From Algoriphagus sp. (GTDB lineage Bacteria > Bacteroidota > Bacteroidia > Cytophagales > Cyclobacteriaceae), in the NCBI GenBank assembly GCA_029945945.1, contig JAQSDM010000012.1:62001-126000 (forward strand): DNA of 64,000 nt, in the 5' to 3' direction. The notes under the pieces are model-generated. The model had not been told where the DNA came from. It did not search any database and saw only the letters and a list, made by a program, of their open reading frames with translations. Position 1 is the first letter of the stretch. Every line of letters begins with the position of its first letter. Made by a program: the position numbers and the translations under genes. Shown here one piece after another: positions 17,870 to 26,105 of the stretch.

Positions 17870-19180
17870 TTACTGACTGGTTTTAATCCATTTCCAGAGT
17901 GTCTTATAACTTGGTTTGGTTCCATGCATCAGGATTCCTATGCGGTATATTTTTCCCGCCATCCACGTTGTAAAGAAAAATCCTCCAATGAGTAACCCCA
18001 TCGAAAGTACCATATCCGTCCAAGGCACCCCATAACTAACCCGCCCCATCATTGCAATCGGTGAGGTCAGAGGAATAATTGAAAGCCAAAAAGATGCATT
18101 GCCGTTTGGATCATTCAGCACGAAAACGAAAAGTCCCATATAAGCCACAATAAGAGGAATTGTGACGGGAAGCATGAATTGTTGGGCGTCTGATGGTGAA
18201 TCGACTGCAGATCCTATTGCTGCGAAAAGTGCTCCGTAAAGCAGATATCCTCCCAGAAAGTAAAAAATAAAACTCAGCGTCAAGCCAATGAAATCGATTC
18301 CTGAGATTACCTGAAAGATTTGAGCCATATCAGATCCGGGAGGCATACTTTCTGCAATTTCGGGACTTGCCATTTCTATCGCTTGTTGTTGAGGCATTTG
18401 CATTCCCAAAATCCCTATTACGACCGAAGAAAGCGTACCAATCAGCACTACCCAGATTAAAAACTGAGTCAAACCCACCGCTCCGATACCTATTATTTTT
18501 CCCATCATCAACTGAAAAGGCTTGAGCGAAGAAACCAAAATCTCCACGATTCGACTGGATTTCTCCTCGATCACACCCTGCATGATTTGATTGCCATAGA
18601 CGAAAATAAAAATGTAAATCAAAATTCCGGAGGTAAAGCCCAGTGCATAATTAACTGTAGCATCACTTACTGTTTCAGCACCTTGCTCATCCACAGTAAT
18701 TGATTTGATGGAAACCTTGGTTCTGACTTCGTTGATGATTTTAGGATCTATCCCGCTTTCAAATAGTCGCTGCTCTTCAATCTTCTTCTTCAGATTATTT
18801 TCCAGATAACTGATCAGGTTCATACTCGGGTTCTCCTCACCGTAATAGACAATTCCAGTCGGTTCTTTCAGATCAAATTTTGGAATGTACAAAAACCCGT
18901 ACCGGTCTCCATTCTGAACCATTTCTTTGGATGTTTCCAGGTCATTGCCAGAAAAAGAAAAAGCATATTGCTCCGAGCTTTCGAGGAAGAACAACTTGTT
19001 TTCATCCACAACCTCTATGATTCGGAGTGATTGAGCTTCTTTTTCTTCCGTCGCTATCCAGACAAAAATTCCCATGATCGCCGGAAAGATGAGGGGAGTG
19101 AGCAAGGTAGCCAGGAGGAAAGATTTTTTCTTTACCCGAGAGAGAAATTCCCGCTGAATGACAAGCCAGATTTTATTCAT
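17870..19180 (-). CDS. ABC-2 type transporter permease (NatB-like)
   Basis: The 436-residue protein is an ABC exporter permease of the NatB/ABC-2 type. It has an N-terminal cytoplasmic start and first helix (FLLATLLTPLIFPAIMGIFVW), a large extracytoplasmic domain of about 140 residues, then five helices in the C-terminal half. The segment VIEEKSSRIVEILVSSLKPF, between helices, is the family's characteristic coupling region, followed by LMMGKIIGIGAVGLTQFL. Its start overlaps the end of the ATPase gene by 8 bases. NatA/NatB pairs export Na+ in Bacillus, but the substrate here cannot be read from sequence. Confidence 0.88.
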   Translation of the reverse strand: MNKIWLVIQREFLSRVKKKSFLLATLLTPLIFPAIMGIFVWIATEEKEAQSLRIIEVVDENKLFFLESSEQYAFSFSGNDLETSKEMVQNGDRYGFLYIPKFDLKEPTGIVYYGEENPSMNLISYLENNLKKKIEEQRLFESGIDPKIINEVRTKVSIKSITVDEQGAETVSDATVNYALGFTSGILIYIFIFVYGNQIMQGVIEEKSSRIVEILVSSLKPFQLMMGKIIGIGAVGLTQFLIWVVLIGTLSSVVIGILGMQMPQQQAIEMASPEIAESMPPGSDMAQIFQVISGIDFIGLTLSFIFYFLGGYLLYGALFAAIGSAVDSPSDAQQFMLPVTIPLIVAYMGLFVFVLNDPNGNASFWLSIIPLTSPIAMMGRVSYGVPWTDMVLSMGLLIGGFFFTTWMAGKIYRIGILMHGTKPSYKTLWKWIKTSQ

Positions 19181-20066
19181 AGTTAGCGGACTTGATCTGG
19201 TGGATGAAAATTTCTTCCATGCTGGGGATTACTTCTTCAAACTGCTTGACTTGTCCATATTGCATCAACCCTGATAATAATTCGTTGGGAGTTTTCCCAT
19301 TCAAAGGCAATGAAAAATGGCAGGAATTGTCTGACATTTTAGCAATCCATTCCTGTGGTATTTCTTGGGTAAGGTTTTCTAAAGTAACAGTGAAGACTTC
19401 TGGTCTGAAACTTGATTTTACATCTTTGATGGTTCCGTCAAGGATTTTTCTGGACTTATGAATCATCGCGACCCGATCACATAATAGCTCGACAGATTCC
19501 ATTCTGTGTGTACTCAGGATTACTGTAGTTCCCTGAGCTTTCAAACCCAAAATCTCATCTTTGATGATTTCTGCATTCAGCGGATCGAAGCCAGAAAAAG
19601 GCTCGTCCAATATCAATAGGGCAGGATTATGGACGATCGTTGAAATAAACTGGACCTTTTGGGCCATTCCTTTTGAAAGATCCTCGATCTTTTTGTCTTT
19701 CCAGGATGACATTTCAAGCTTTTGCAACCAATGGTTAATTCTTGATTTGGCTTCCTGCTGGCTCAAGCCTTTCAATCTGGCGAAATAGATCATCTGATCC
19801 CAGACTTTCATTTTCTTATAAAGACCTCTTTCCTCAGGTAAATACCCAATTTGGCTGATATGGTCAGAGGAAAGAGGACTTCCATCGATCAGGATTTCCC
19901 CGCTGTCACCTTCAATTATTTGGTTAATAATCCGAATCAGAGTCGTCTTACCTGCTCCGTTTGGCCCTAAAAGGCCAAAAATTATTCCTTTCGGAACGTA
20001 TAAATCCAGATCAGTGAGCGCTCTGCTACTTCCATAGGATTTATTGAGTTTTTCGATTTTTAGCAT
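19173..20066 (-). CDS. ABC transporter ATP-binding protein
   Basis: This 297-residue ATPase has Walker A GLLGPNGAGKTTLIR near residue 38, the Q-loop IGYLPEERGLY, the signature LSKGMAQKVQ, Walker B LLILDEPFSGFDPLN and the switch histidine in ILSTHRMES. The YLPEERGLY segment is common in NatA-type ATPases. It is the middle gene of a three-gene minus-strand unit, 19 bases after the toastrack-like gene and overlapping the permease gene. Confidence 0.92.
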   Translation of the reverse strand: MLKIEKLNKSYGSSRALTDLDLYVPKGIIFGLLGPNGAGKTTLIRIINQIIEGDSGEILIDGSPLSSDHISQIGYLPEERGLYKKMKVWDQMIYFARLKGLSQQEAKSRINHWLQKLEMSSWKDKKIEDLSKGMAQKVQFISTIVHNPALLILDEPFSGFDPLNAEIIKDEILGLKAQGTTVILSTHRMESVELLCDRVAMIHKSRKILDGTIKDVKSSFRPEVFTVTLENLTQEIPQEWIAKMSDNSCHFSLPLNGKTPNELLSGLMQYGQVKQFEEVIPSMEEIFIHQIKSANYE

Positions 20067-20085
20067 TGATGTGAAAAAGTAGGGA

Positions 20086-20973
20086 TTATTCGACAGTTAA
20101 GGAGCCAACTCCTACATCAATTGTTAGCTCGAGAAGTCTTGGATCGGATGCTTTGTAGCCTCTCGTCACATACGTTTCCTTATCAATGGATCTCAAATAC
20201 TTAGGAAGAGCAGTTCTGCACATGGCAGTCGTCTTCATTTTTATTTTTATTGGAAACGAATCAGGAGGCAAATGAAGGTTGAGCGTTCCTGCACCAACAG
20301 CGGCGATTACCTGGCAAGATGATGGCATTCCTTCGGAAAAGTTAAGATCGATTGAACCGTAATTAACTTCAAAAATCATCATTTTGGCATTGGTGAAATT
20401 GGCATTTTGAATACCAACTGAACCCATGTTCAAAGTCACCAGAAGCGTATCCATCTGGACTTGATTTGGATCAGCGGTACTGTAATGAATTAAAACATCA
20501 GCGCTGGCGCTCTTAACTTTCATTTGAGAAACCGGAAGCTGTGCCAAATCAAAATCAGCCTCTCCCATTCCGAGGTTAAAATCCAAATGGTAAAGAAAAT
20601 TTGATGTCAATCCCAAATCCCAGCTATGATCAAAATCACCTTCTGAATCGGAAAAAAGTTTTGAGGTAATACTTTTTCCGAGATTTTCTGACTCCACATT
20701 TTTGTGGGTTAGAGAGGTTTCGAGAATATTATTTCTGATTTGATGGGAAAAAACCGGAAGAATATTAGTCTTAGCCAGGTGCCCATGGATGTATACCGGC
20801 TCAGCAGATTTGATTCTTTTAAGTTGGGTGGTGCTTTTGTAGGTCGAAAACTCCAAATGAACCATTTCGAAGCCCGTTTTTTCTGGTGCTCTAAACTCTC
20901 TGACTAGTTGTGCTTTACTAAAACCCATACTCCCACAACCAACAAGAAAAAGCAGACACAATTTTCTCAGCAT
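20086..20973 (-). CDS. secreted toastrack-like protein (LiaF C-terminal/DUF2154-like), function unknown
   Basis: The 295-residue product has a signal peptide (MLRKLCLLFLVGCGSMGFSKAQ). Its middle and end resemble the toastrack beta-fold of LiaF-type cell-envelope stress proteins: LDFNLGMGEADFDLAQLP, then VSQMKVKSASADVLIHYS, LNMGSVGIQNANF, EVNYGSIDLNFSEG and VGAGTLNLHLP, with regular strands separated by G-x-(G/A) turns. The match is by pattern and not certain. It is first in a unit with an ABC exporter, so a role beside that transporter in envelope homeostasis is a reasonable inference. Confidence 0.6.
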   Translation of the reverse strand: MLRKLCLLFLVGCGSMGFSKAQLVREFRAPEKTGFEMVHLEFSTYKSTTQLKRIKSAEPVYIHGHLAKTNILPVFSHQIRNNILETSLTHKNVESENLGKSITSKLFSDSEGDFDHSWDLGLTSNFLYHLDFNLGMGEADFDLAQLPVSQMKVKSASADVLIHYSTADPNQVQMDTLLVTLNMGSVGIQNANFTNAKMMIFEVNYGSIDLNFSEGMPSSCQVIAAVGAGTLNLHLPPDSFPIKIKMKTTAMCRTALPKYLRSIDKETYVTRGYKASDPRLLELTIDVGVGSLTVE

Positions 20974-21022
20974 AGGGATAGGGTACGAGGCGACTTTGAA
21001 AAGGTTTTTTAAAAATATAAAA

Positions 21023-21046
21023 AAAGCCAGAATTGCTTCCGGCTTT
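21023..21046 (-). terminator. terminator of grpE-dnaJ
   Basis: AAAGCC (21023-21028) and GGCTTT (21041-21046) pair, with an inner GAA/TTC extension. On the minus strand a long T run follows the hairpin. Confidence 0.8.
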
Positions 21047-21053
21047 GTTCCAA

Positions 21054-22163
21054 TTAGAAAAACTCTTTCATCTTATCAAAGAATGACTTTTCAGATTTTC
21101 CCGGATCTGGTTTGAAATTATTCGATTCACGAAGGTTTTCTAGTATTTGTCTTTCCTCTTTTGATAATTGAACAGGCGTCCAAACGTTGACCATAATTAA
21201 TTGGTCCCCTCTGGTGTATCCGTTGATATCTTTTATTCCTTTTCCTTTCAGGCGAAGCATTTTCCCGCTTTGAGTCCCAGGATCTATTTTGATCTTCACT
21301 TTTCCATCAATTGTCGGAACTTCAATCGAAGCTCCCAGGGCTGCATCAACGAAGGAAACATGCAAGTCAAAAATGACATTGTTTCCATCTCGCTGAAGTA
21401 TTTGATCTTCAACCTCCTCGATAACAATTAACAAATCACCTGGAATTCCTCCAGGTATTTCATTTCCTTTTCCTGACATACTCAGTTGCATTCCTTCCGC
21501 AACACCGCCGGGAATATTAATCGAAATAACCTCTTCTCTGACAATTAAGCCTCTGGCATCAGCTTCAGCCGGTTTTTTATCGACAATTTGGCCACTTCCT
21601 CCACAGACTGCACATGTGCTGGCTGAGACCATTTGCCCCAACATAGTGTTGACGACTTTTTTTATCTGACCGGAACCCTGACAAGTTCCACAAGATTTGA
21701 AGGTGACTCCCTGAGCTATTACGTGTCGTTTAACCTCGATTTCTTTCTCGACGCCCGTGGAGATTTCCTGAATATTAAGCGTGAGTTTGAGCCTGTGATG
21801 GGTTCCTTTTATTGTCCGACGGCCACCGCCACCTCCACTAAAGAATGAACCAAATCCTCCCCCCCCGCCAAAAATATCACCGAACTGGGAGAAAATATCT
21901 TCCATATTCATTCCGCCACCGCCATATCCAGCTCCGCCACCAACGCCTTGATGACCATATTGATCATAGCGCTGCTTCTTTTCAGGATTGCTCAGTACTT
22001 CATATGCCTCAGCAGCTTCCTTGAATTTGTCTTCCGCTTCAGGATTGTCGGGGTTTTTATCAGGGTGGTATTGAATCGCCAGTTTTCTGTAGGCTTTCTT
22101 GATCTCTTCGGGCGTCGCAGACTTGGTGACTCCTAATACCTCGTAATAATCTCTTTTTGCCAT
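21054..22163 (-). CDS. dnaJ: chaperone DnaJ with one zinc centre
   Basis: DnaJ is the Hsp40 partner of DnaK. The J domain is intact with HPD at residues 33-35. A Gly/Phe-rich stretch follows (residues about 70-110). The cysteine-rich region holds only two CxxCxGxG motifs, CGTCQGSG near residue 156 and CAVCGGSG near 183. Canonical DnaJ has four; the first is absent and the fourth is replaced by PAEADARG. The C-terminal substrate-binding domains are normal ([23 protein letters not shown]). Length is 369 residues. It follows grpE by 4 bases, and the pair ends at a terminator. Confidence 0.95.
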   Translation of the reverse strand: MAKRDYYEVLGVTKSATPEEIKKAYRKLAIQYHPDKNPDNPEAEDKFKEAAEAYEVLSNPEKKQRYDQYGHQGVGGGAGYGGGGMNMEDIFSQFGDIFGGGGGFGSFFSGGGGGRRTIKGTHHRLKLTLNIQEISTGVEKEIEVKRHVIAQGVTFKSCGTCQGSGQIKKVVNTMLGQMVSASTCAVCGGSGQIVDKKPAEADARGLIVREEVISINIPGGVAEGMQLSMSGKGNEIPGGIPGDLLIVIEEVEDQILQRDGNNVIFDLHVSFVDAALGASIEVPTIDGKVKIKIDPGTQSGKMLRLKGKGIKDINGYTRGDQLIMVNVWTPVQLSKEERQILENLRESNNFKPDPGKSEKSFFDKMKEFF

Positions 22164-22167
22164 AATT

Positions 22168-22740
22168 TTATGCTCCTGTCACTACTTTGGCGAATCGAAC
22201 TACTTTTTCGCCGAGTGTATATCCTTTTTCTACTACATCGATTACCTTTCCCTTCATGTCTTCACTTGGAGATGGAATGGAGGTAATAGCCTCCTGTGTA
22301 TCGGGATTGAAAGGTTTACCGATCAAATTATCCATAGGCTTCAAACCTCTGTTCTCAAGAGTTCTGAGTAGTTTATGGAAGATCAATTGATTGCCTTCAC
22401 GAACCTTCACGGCATCTTCCTGAGATTCATTTGCTTTAAAAGCTCTCTCAAAATCATCAACTACCGGGATCAATTCCTTCAAAACATCCTCGGATGCTGT
22501 TGTAATAAGATCCAACCTTTCTTTGGCAGTCCTTTTTCTATAGTTTTCGAAATCAGAATAGAGTCTGAGGTATTTGTCTTTCAATTCAGCAATTTCATCT
22601 TCAAATTTCTTTTCGATAGGTTCGATTATTTCACCTGCTGATTCTGAACTTGCTTCCTGCGAATTCTTAGCAGAAGTTTCATCCACCACTTGTTCTTCAT
22701 TCTTATTGGACCCTGAATCCGCTCGTTCCTTATTTTTCAT
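22168..22740 (-). CDS. grpE: GrpE, nucleotide exchange factor for DnaK
   Basis: GrpE releases ADP from DnaK. The 190-residue product has a long acidic, low-complexity N terminus (to about residue 45), a coiled-coil ([20 protein letters not shown]), then the conserved [12 protein letters not shown] and [12 protein letters not shown], and the beta-domain end with FNPDTQEAI and [21 protein letters not shown]. It heads the grpE-dnaJ operon. Direct repeats of TGnCAG lie about 60 bases upstream. Confidence 0.95.
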   Translation of the reverse strand: MKNKERADSGSNKNEEQVVDETSAKNSQEASSESAGEIIEPIEKKFEDEIAELKDKYLRLYSDFENYRKRTAKERLDLITTASEDVLKELIPVVDDFERAFKANESQEDAVKVREGNQLIFHKLLRTLENRGLKPMDNLIGKPFNPDTQEAITSIPSPSEDMKGKVIDVVEKGYTLGEKVVRFAKVVTGA

Positions 22741-22802
22741 GATTAATGATACCCTCTAGTTGGCTTTTTCGGAATTACAATATTGTTGCCAGCCTGTATT
22801 TA

Positions 22803-22816
22803 CTGACAATCTGGCA
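22803..22816 (-). promoter_or_regulatory. TGnCAG direct repeat upstream of grpE-dnaJ
   Basis: On the minus strand TGCCAG-AT-TGTCAG gives two TGnCAG hexamers 8 bases apart, start to start. A reversed copy (CTGGCA) follows 18 bases later toward grpE. The placement upstream of a heat-shock operon suggests a regulator or sigma-factor site, but I cannot name the factor. Confidence 0.4.
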
Positions 22817-22824
22817 CGCACGTC

Positions 22825-23814
22825 TTAATGAATCGCCTGCCAAATCATATCCTTCAATTTATCCAGATTCATCTGAGAAACTGAAGAAATAAATAAATGA
22901 GGAATACCTTTGGGAAGCTCCTTCTCCATTTCCTTCATTAGTTGTTCATCCAGCATATCGGATTTTGAAATTGCTAGGAGCCTTCTTTTATCCAAGAGCT
23001 CGGGATTATATTTTTCGAGTTCACCGAGGAGAATATTGTATTGCTCCTGCACATCCGGTGCATCCGCTGGAATCAGAAATAGCAAAATTGAGTTTCTCTC
23101 GATATGTCTCAAAAATCTAATTCCAAGACCTTTACCCTCGGCAGCCCCCTCTATAATCCCCGGAATATCTGCCATAACAAACGACTTGTCATCCCGGTAA
23201 CTTACGACTCCTAAGTTTGGTACTAGCGTGGTAAATGGATAATCTCCGATTTCAGGTCTTGCCGCTGAAATTGAAGAAAGCAAAGTCGATTTACCTGCGT
23301 TAGGAAAACCTACAAGACCAACGTCTGCCAATAATTTCAATTCAAGAATTATCCATTCCTCGATTCCTGACTCTCCAGGCTGCGCATAATGGGGCGCCTG
23401 ATTGGTAGAAGTTTTAAAATGGTCATTTCCAAGGCCGCCCCTTCCACCTCTTGTCAAGACTACTTCCTGACCATCTTCAGTGATTTCACATCTCTTTTCT
23501 CCTGTTTCGGCATCTTTGGCAACTGTTCCCAAGGGAACTTCAAGAATAATATCCTTTCCGTCTGCCCCTGTTCTTCTTCCTCCTTCACCGCCTTTTCCTG
23601 AATCAGCTATGACGTGCTTTTTATATTTTAGGTGAAGTAAAGTCCACAATTGGGAGCTCCCCCTTAATATAATGTGTCCTCCACGACCGCCATCTCCACC
23701 ATCCGGACCTCCTTTTGGCACATGCTTTTCCCTTCGGAAATGCATAGCTCCAGCACCTCCTGCTCCAGATCTGGAGCAGAATTTGACATAATCGATGAAA
23801 TTTGAATCGGCCAT
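22825..23814 (-). CDS. obgE: Obg family GTPase
   Basis: Obg/CgtA is an essential GTPase linked to 50S ribosome assembly and the stringent response. The glycine-rich Obg fold is at the N terminus ([18 protein letters not shown]). The G domain has G1 [12 protein letters not shown]2 [12 protein letters not shown]3 [17 protein letters not shown] and G4 AISKSDMLD, where Ser replaces the usual Asn of NKxD. Length is 329 residues, without the C-terminal OCT domain of Gram-positive forms. It is downstream of adk but separated by a hairpin and has its own -7 box. Confidence 0.94.
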   Translation of the reverse strand: MADSNFIDYVKFCSRSGAGGAGAMHFRREKHVPKGGPDGGDGGRGGHIILRGSSQLWTLLHLKYKKHVIADSGKGGEGGRRTGADGKDIILEVPLGTVAKDAETGEKRCEITEDGQEVVLTRGGRGGLGNDHFKTSTNQAPHYAQPGESGIEEWIILELKLLADVGLVGFPNAGKSTLLSSISAARPEIGDYPFTTLVPNLGVVSYRDDKSFVMADIPGIIEGAAEGKGLGIRFLRHIERNSILLFLIPADAPDVQEQYNILLGELEKYNPELLDKRRLLAISKSDMLDEQLMKEMEKELPKGIPHLFISSVSQMNLDKLKDMIWQAIH

Positions 23815-23831
23815 TTTTTTTAAAATAAAAA

Positions 23832-23853
23832 GGCTAAGCTTCCCAGCCTAGCC
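23832..23853 (-). terminator. terminator-like hairpin between adk and obgE
   Basis: GGCTAAGC (23832-23839) and GCCTAGCC (23846-23853) form an 8-base stem with one mismatch. On the minus strand TTTTTATTTT follows. It could end the adk transcript, but it also lies between a -7 box and the obgE start, so it would be inside the obgE leader. Confidence 0.65.
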
Positions 23854-23867
23854 AAAGATTTGGATTG

Positions 23868-23875
23868 CAAAATTA
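23868..23875 (-). promoter_or_regulatory. -7 promoter box of obgE
   Basis: TAATTTTG on the minus strand is an exact TAnnTTTG match, 53 bases before the obgE ATG and upstream of the hairpin. No well-spaced TTG is present. Confidence 0.4.
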
Positions 23876-23890
23876 GCAAAATATAGCCAA

Positions 23891-24463
23891 TCAGTAACTA
23901 TCAATTACCGAAGTGATGTCTTTAAATATCTGTTCGATCTCGCCTACTCCATTGATTTTCTGAAACTTGCCCTGCTTTGAGTAATAATCAGCCACCGGCA
24001 AGGTTTCATCGAGATACACTTTAATACGAGTATTTATTTTTTCATCATCCTGATCATCCACCCGATTGGAAGTCTTTCCCCTCTCTTTGATTCTGATTTT
24101 TAAGGTTTCCTCAGGTACATCCAAGGCAATCATACCGGAGATAGATAATCCATTATGAGCAAGCATTTCGTCAAGTGCCTCTGCCTGGGCAGTTGTCCTT
24201 GGAAATCCATCAAAAATAAATCCCTCAGTATTTTTAGTTTCATTGATTTTCTCCTCAACCATGCGGATTACGACTTCATCCGGAACCAAATGTCCCTCGT
24301 TCATATACTTTTTTGCCAGCAGCCCCAGCTCAGTACCTTCTCCCAAATGTTTTCTGAATAAATCCCCTGTTGAAAGATGGGTAAGTCCGTATTTCTGAAT
24401 CAATTTCTCACTTTGGGTGCCTTTTCCAGCTCCTGGAGGGCCAAATAATACAATATTATACAT
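23891..24463 (-). CDS. adk: adenylate kinase
   Basis: Adk interconverts AMP, ATP and ADP. The P-loop FGPPGAGKGTQSEKL is at residues 6-20, followed by LSTGDLFRKHL, GFIFDGFPRTTAQAEALD and RVDDQDDEKINTRIKVY. At 190 residues it is the short, LID-less form: no zinc-type LID insert lies between KERGKTSNRVDD and the following arginine. It overlaps the end of hpt by 8 bases and is in the same unit. Confidence 0.95.
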   Translation of the reverse strand: MYNIVLFGPPGAGKGTQSEKLIQKYGLTHLSTGDLFRKHLGEGTELGLLAKKYMNEGHLVPDEVVIRMVEEKINETKNTEGFIFDGFPRTTAQAEALDEMLAHNGLSISGMIALDVPEETLKIRIKERGKTSNRVDDQDDEKINTRIKVYLDETLPVADYYSKQGKFQKINGVGEIEQIFKDITSVIDSY

Positions 24464-25016
24464 TCTTAATGCTGTTAATTAAGGGGGTGCTGAGTTGGTA
24501 AATGTCCGGTAGATTTCTACCCAAACCGTCGTAATCAAGGCCGTAACCAACCACAAATTTATTGGGAATTTCAAAACCGACATAATCGATTGCGTATTTA
24601 AACCGAAAAGCTTCTGGTTTAAATAATAAAGTTGCAATTGCAATGCTCTCAGGATGGTGGTCAGAAATCGTTTTAAGCAGGTATTCAATGCTGATTCCCG
24701 TATCCACAATATCTTCAACAATAATGACGTTTTTTCCTTTTAAGTCAGAATCTAACCCTAGAATCGATCGGACTTGACCAGTTGTCATAGTTCCGTCATA
24801 ACTACTCAGTTTAATAAAGGTACAGATCAATGGAAGATTGATTTCTCGACACAAATCTGCCATAAAGACGAAAGAACCATTTAACACCCCCAGAACAACA
24901 ACTTCCTTATTCTGAAAATCTCGGGTAATTTGCTCCCCAAGTTGATGGATTCTTTTCTTGACTTCGGATCTACTTAAATAAACTTCGAAGTTTTTATCCT
25001 TTAGTGTCATATTCAT
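24456..25016 (-). CDS. hpt: hypoxanthine phosphoribosyltransferase
   Basis: This purine salvage enzyme makes IMP and GMP from hypoxanthine and guanine with PRPP. The PRPP-binding motif NVIIVEDIVDTGISIEYL is near residue 95, and VLNGSFVFMADL and FIKLSSYDGTMTTG supply other active-site loops; GYGLDYDGLGRNLPDIY is the conserved end. Length is 186 residues. It is 10 bases after the M42 peptidase gene and overlaps adk. With adenine deaminase and adk it forms the salvage route to adenine nucleotides. Confidence 0.94.
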   Translation of the reverse strand: MNMTLKDKNFEVYLSRSEVKKRIHQLGEQITRDFQNKEVVVLGVLNGSFVFMADLCREINLPLICTFIKLSSYDGTMTTGQVRSILGLDSDLKGKNVIIVEDIVDTGISIEYLLKTISDHHPESIAIATLLFKPEAFRFKYAIDYVGFEIPNKFVVGYGLDYDGLGRNLPDIYQLSTPLINSIKNV

Positions 25017-25026
25017 TTATTCCAAA

Positions 25027-25935
25027 TTAAAGGTGATCCATTAAATATTTATACATTTTGATCATTGCCTCCAAATCTACCAAAGAAACTTTTTCATCCG
25101 GTGTATGGACATTTTCTTCTGCTGCGCCAATGAAACACCAATCGACAGCATAGGGTGAAAATTGAACTTCCCGACCGTCACTTCCTCCACTTTCCTCAAC
25201 TTCCAACTGAAAGGGAATGCCACTTTTTTTTGCTAAAAAAATTATCCTGTCCAGAAATTTTTTTCTGGGAATAAACTTGTCTCTGATGGAAATAACAACA
25301 CCTTCATGAGGTCTAACTCCTTCTGTAACCCAGGTAATATCGGCAATTAACGCTTGTCGAATAGGGGAATTTTCCTGAATAAACTTCAACAAAAACGGCA
25401 TACTGCCACCTCCATGTTCTTCATAAGTTGAGAATACAACCCATCCGTTTTTAAGATTCTCGCAAACCTTTAATGCTGTATATAGTCCCAATCTGTTATC
25501 CAAATAGGCCGCTTCAATAAATTCTTCTCCAATCCGGATGTTTTGATCAAAAGAAAGTCGAGTTCCAGGCTCAATTCCTCTTGGGAAATCATGAAAAATA
25601 CCATCCTCATCTCCCTTGAGCCTACATGAAATCAAGCCTAAAGAATCCCTTCCTATTAATTTTGTTCCCGGAATTATCTCGGGCCCTCCAATTGCAACTA
25701 ATTGATTTTCATATCTTGACATAAAACCAATAGTATCCATGTGAGCAAAAATGGCTGTATTGGGTGTCCCAAATTTCAATAATATGCAATCATGAAAATC
25801 ATCTCCGTAAAAAACCGCAGGGATAACATCCCAAGTGTTTATACGTTTTAAAATATGATTTAATATGAAATCTGAAGTTTGCGATTCATCCCCGGAAACC
25901 CCTTGCAAATCAAGCAAGTCAAATAATAAATTCAT
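25027..25935 (-). CDS. M42 family metallopeptidase
   Basis: M42 enzymes are cytoplasmic, tetrahedral dinuclear aminopeptidases. The 302-residue protein shows the metal ligands and catalytic acids in order: AHMDTIGF (His, Asp), YLDNRLGLYTAL (bridging Asp), YEEHGGGS (catalytic Glu pair), ADITWVTE (Asp) and NVHTPDEKVSL (late His). It is slightly short for the family (about 340-360), mainly in the N-terminal and insert regions. It is first in a run with hpt and adk. The true substrate is not predictable. Confidence 0.85.
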   Translation of the reverse strand: MNLLFDLLDLQGVSGDESQTSDFILNHILKRINTWDVIPAVFYGDDFHDCILLKFGTPNTAIFAHMDTIGFMSRYENQLVAIGGPEIIPGTKLIGRDSLGLISCRLKGDEDGIFHDFPRGIEPGTRLSFDQNIRIGEEFIEAAYLDNRLGLYTALKVCENLKNGWVVFSTYEEHGGGSMPFLLKFIQENSPIRQALIADITWVTEGVRPHEGVVISIRDKFIPRKKFLDRIIFLAKKSGIPFQLEVEESGGSDGREVQFSPYAVDWCFIGAAEENVHTPDEKVSLVDLEAMIKMYKYLMDHL

Positions 25936-26003
25936 TTTGGCATCAATTGTGTTATCAGTTCAACATACTTACATCAAAAAATTAAATTATTTTTATTCAC
26001 CAA

Positions 26004-26058
26004 TTGGGTTTTAAATAATTCATCTAGATTTGCAGTAAGTTAAAAGTTTATAAATTTG
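26004..26058 (+). promoter_or_regulatory. two stacked promoters of the first OmpA gene
   Basis: P1 is TTG (26004-26006), 18 bases, TAGATTTG (26025-26032). P2 is TTTG (26029-26032), 18 bases, TAAATTTG (26051-26058). Both -7 boxes match TAnnTTTG exactly, and the TTTG that ends P1 serves as the -33 box of P2. The ATG is at 26106, so leaders would be about 66 and 40 bases. Confidence 0.6.
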
Positions 26059-26105
26059 TAATCATCTCAATCAAACACTTAAAATTTGAACAAAAATTTT
26101 TTGTT

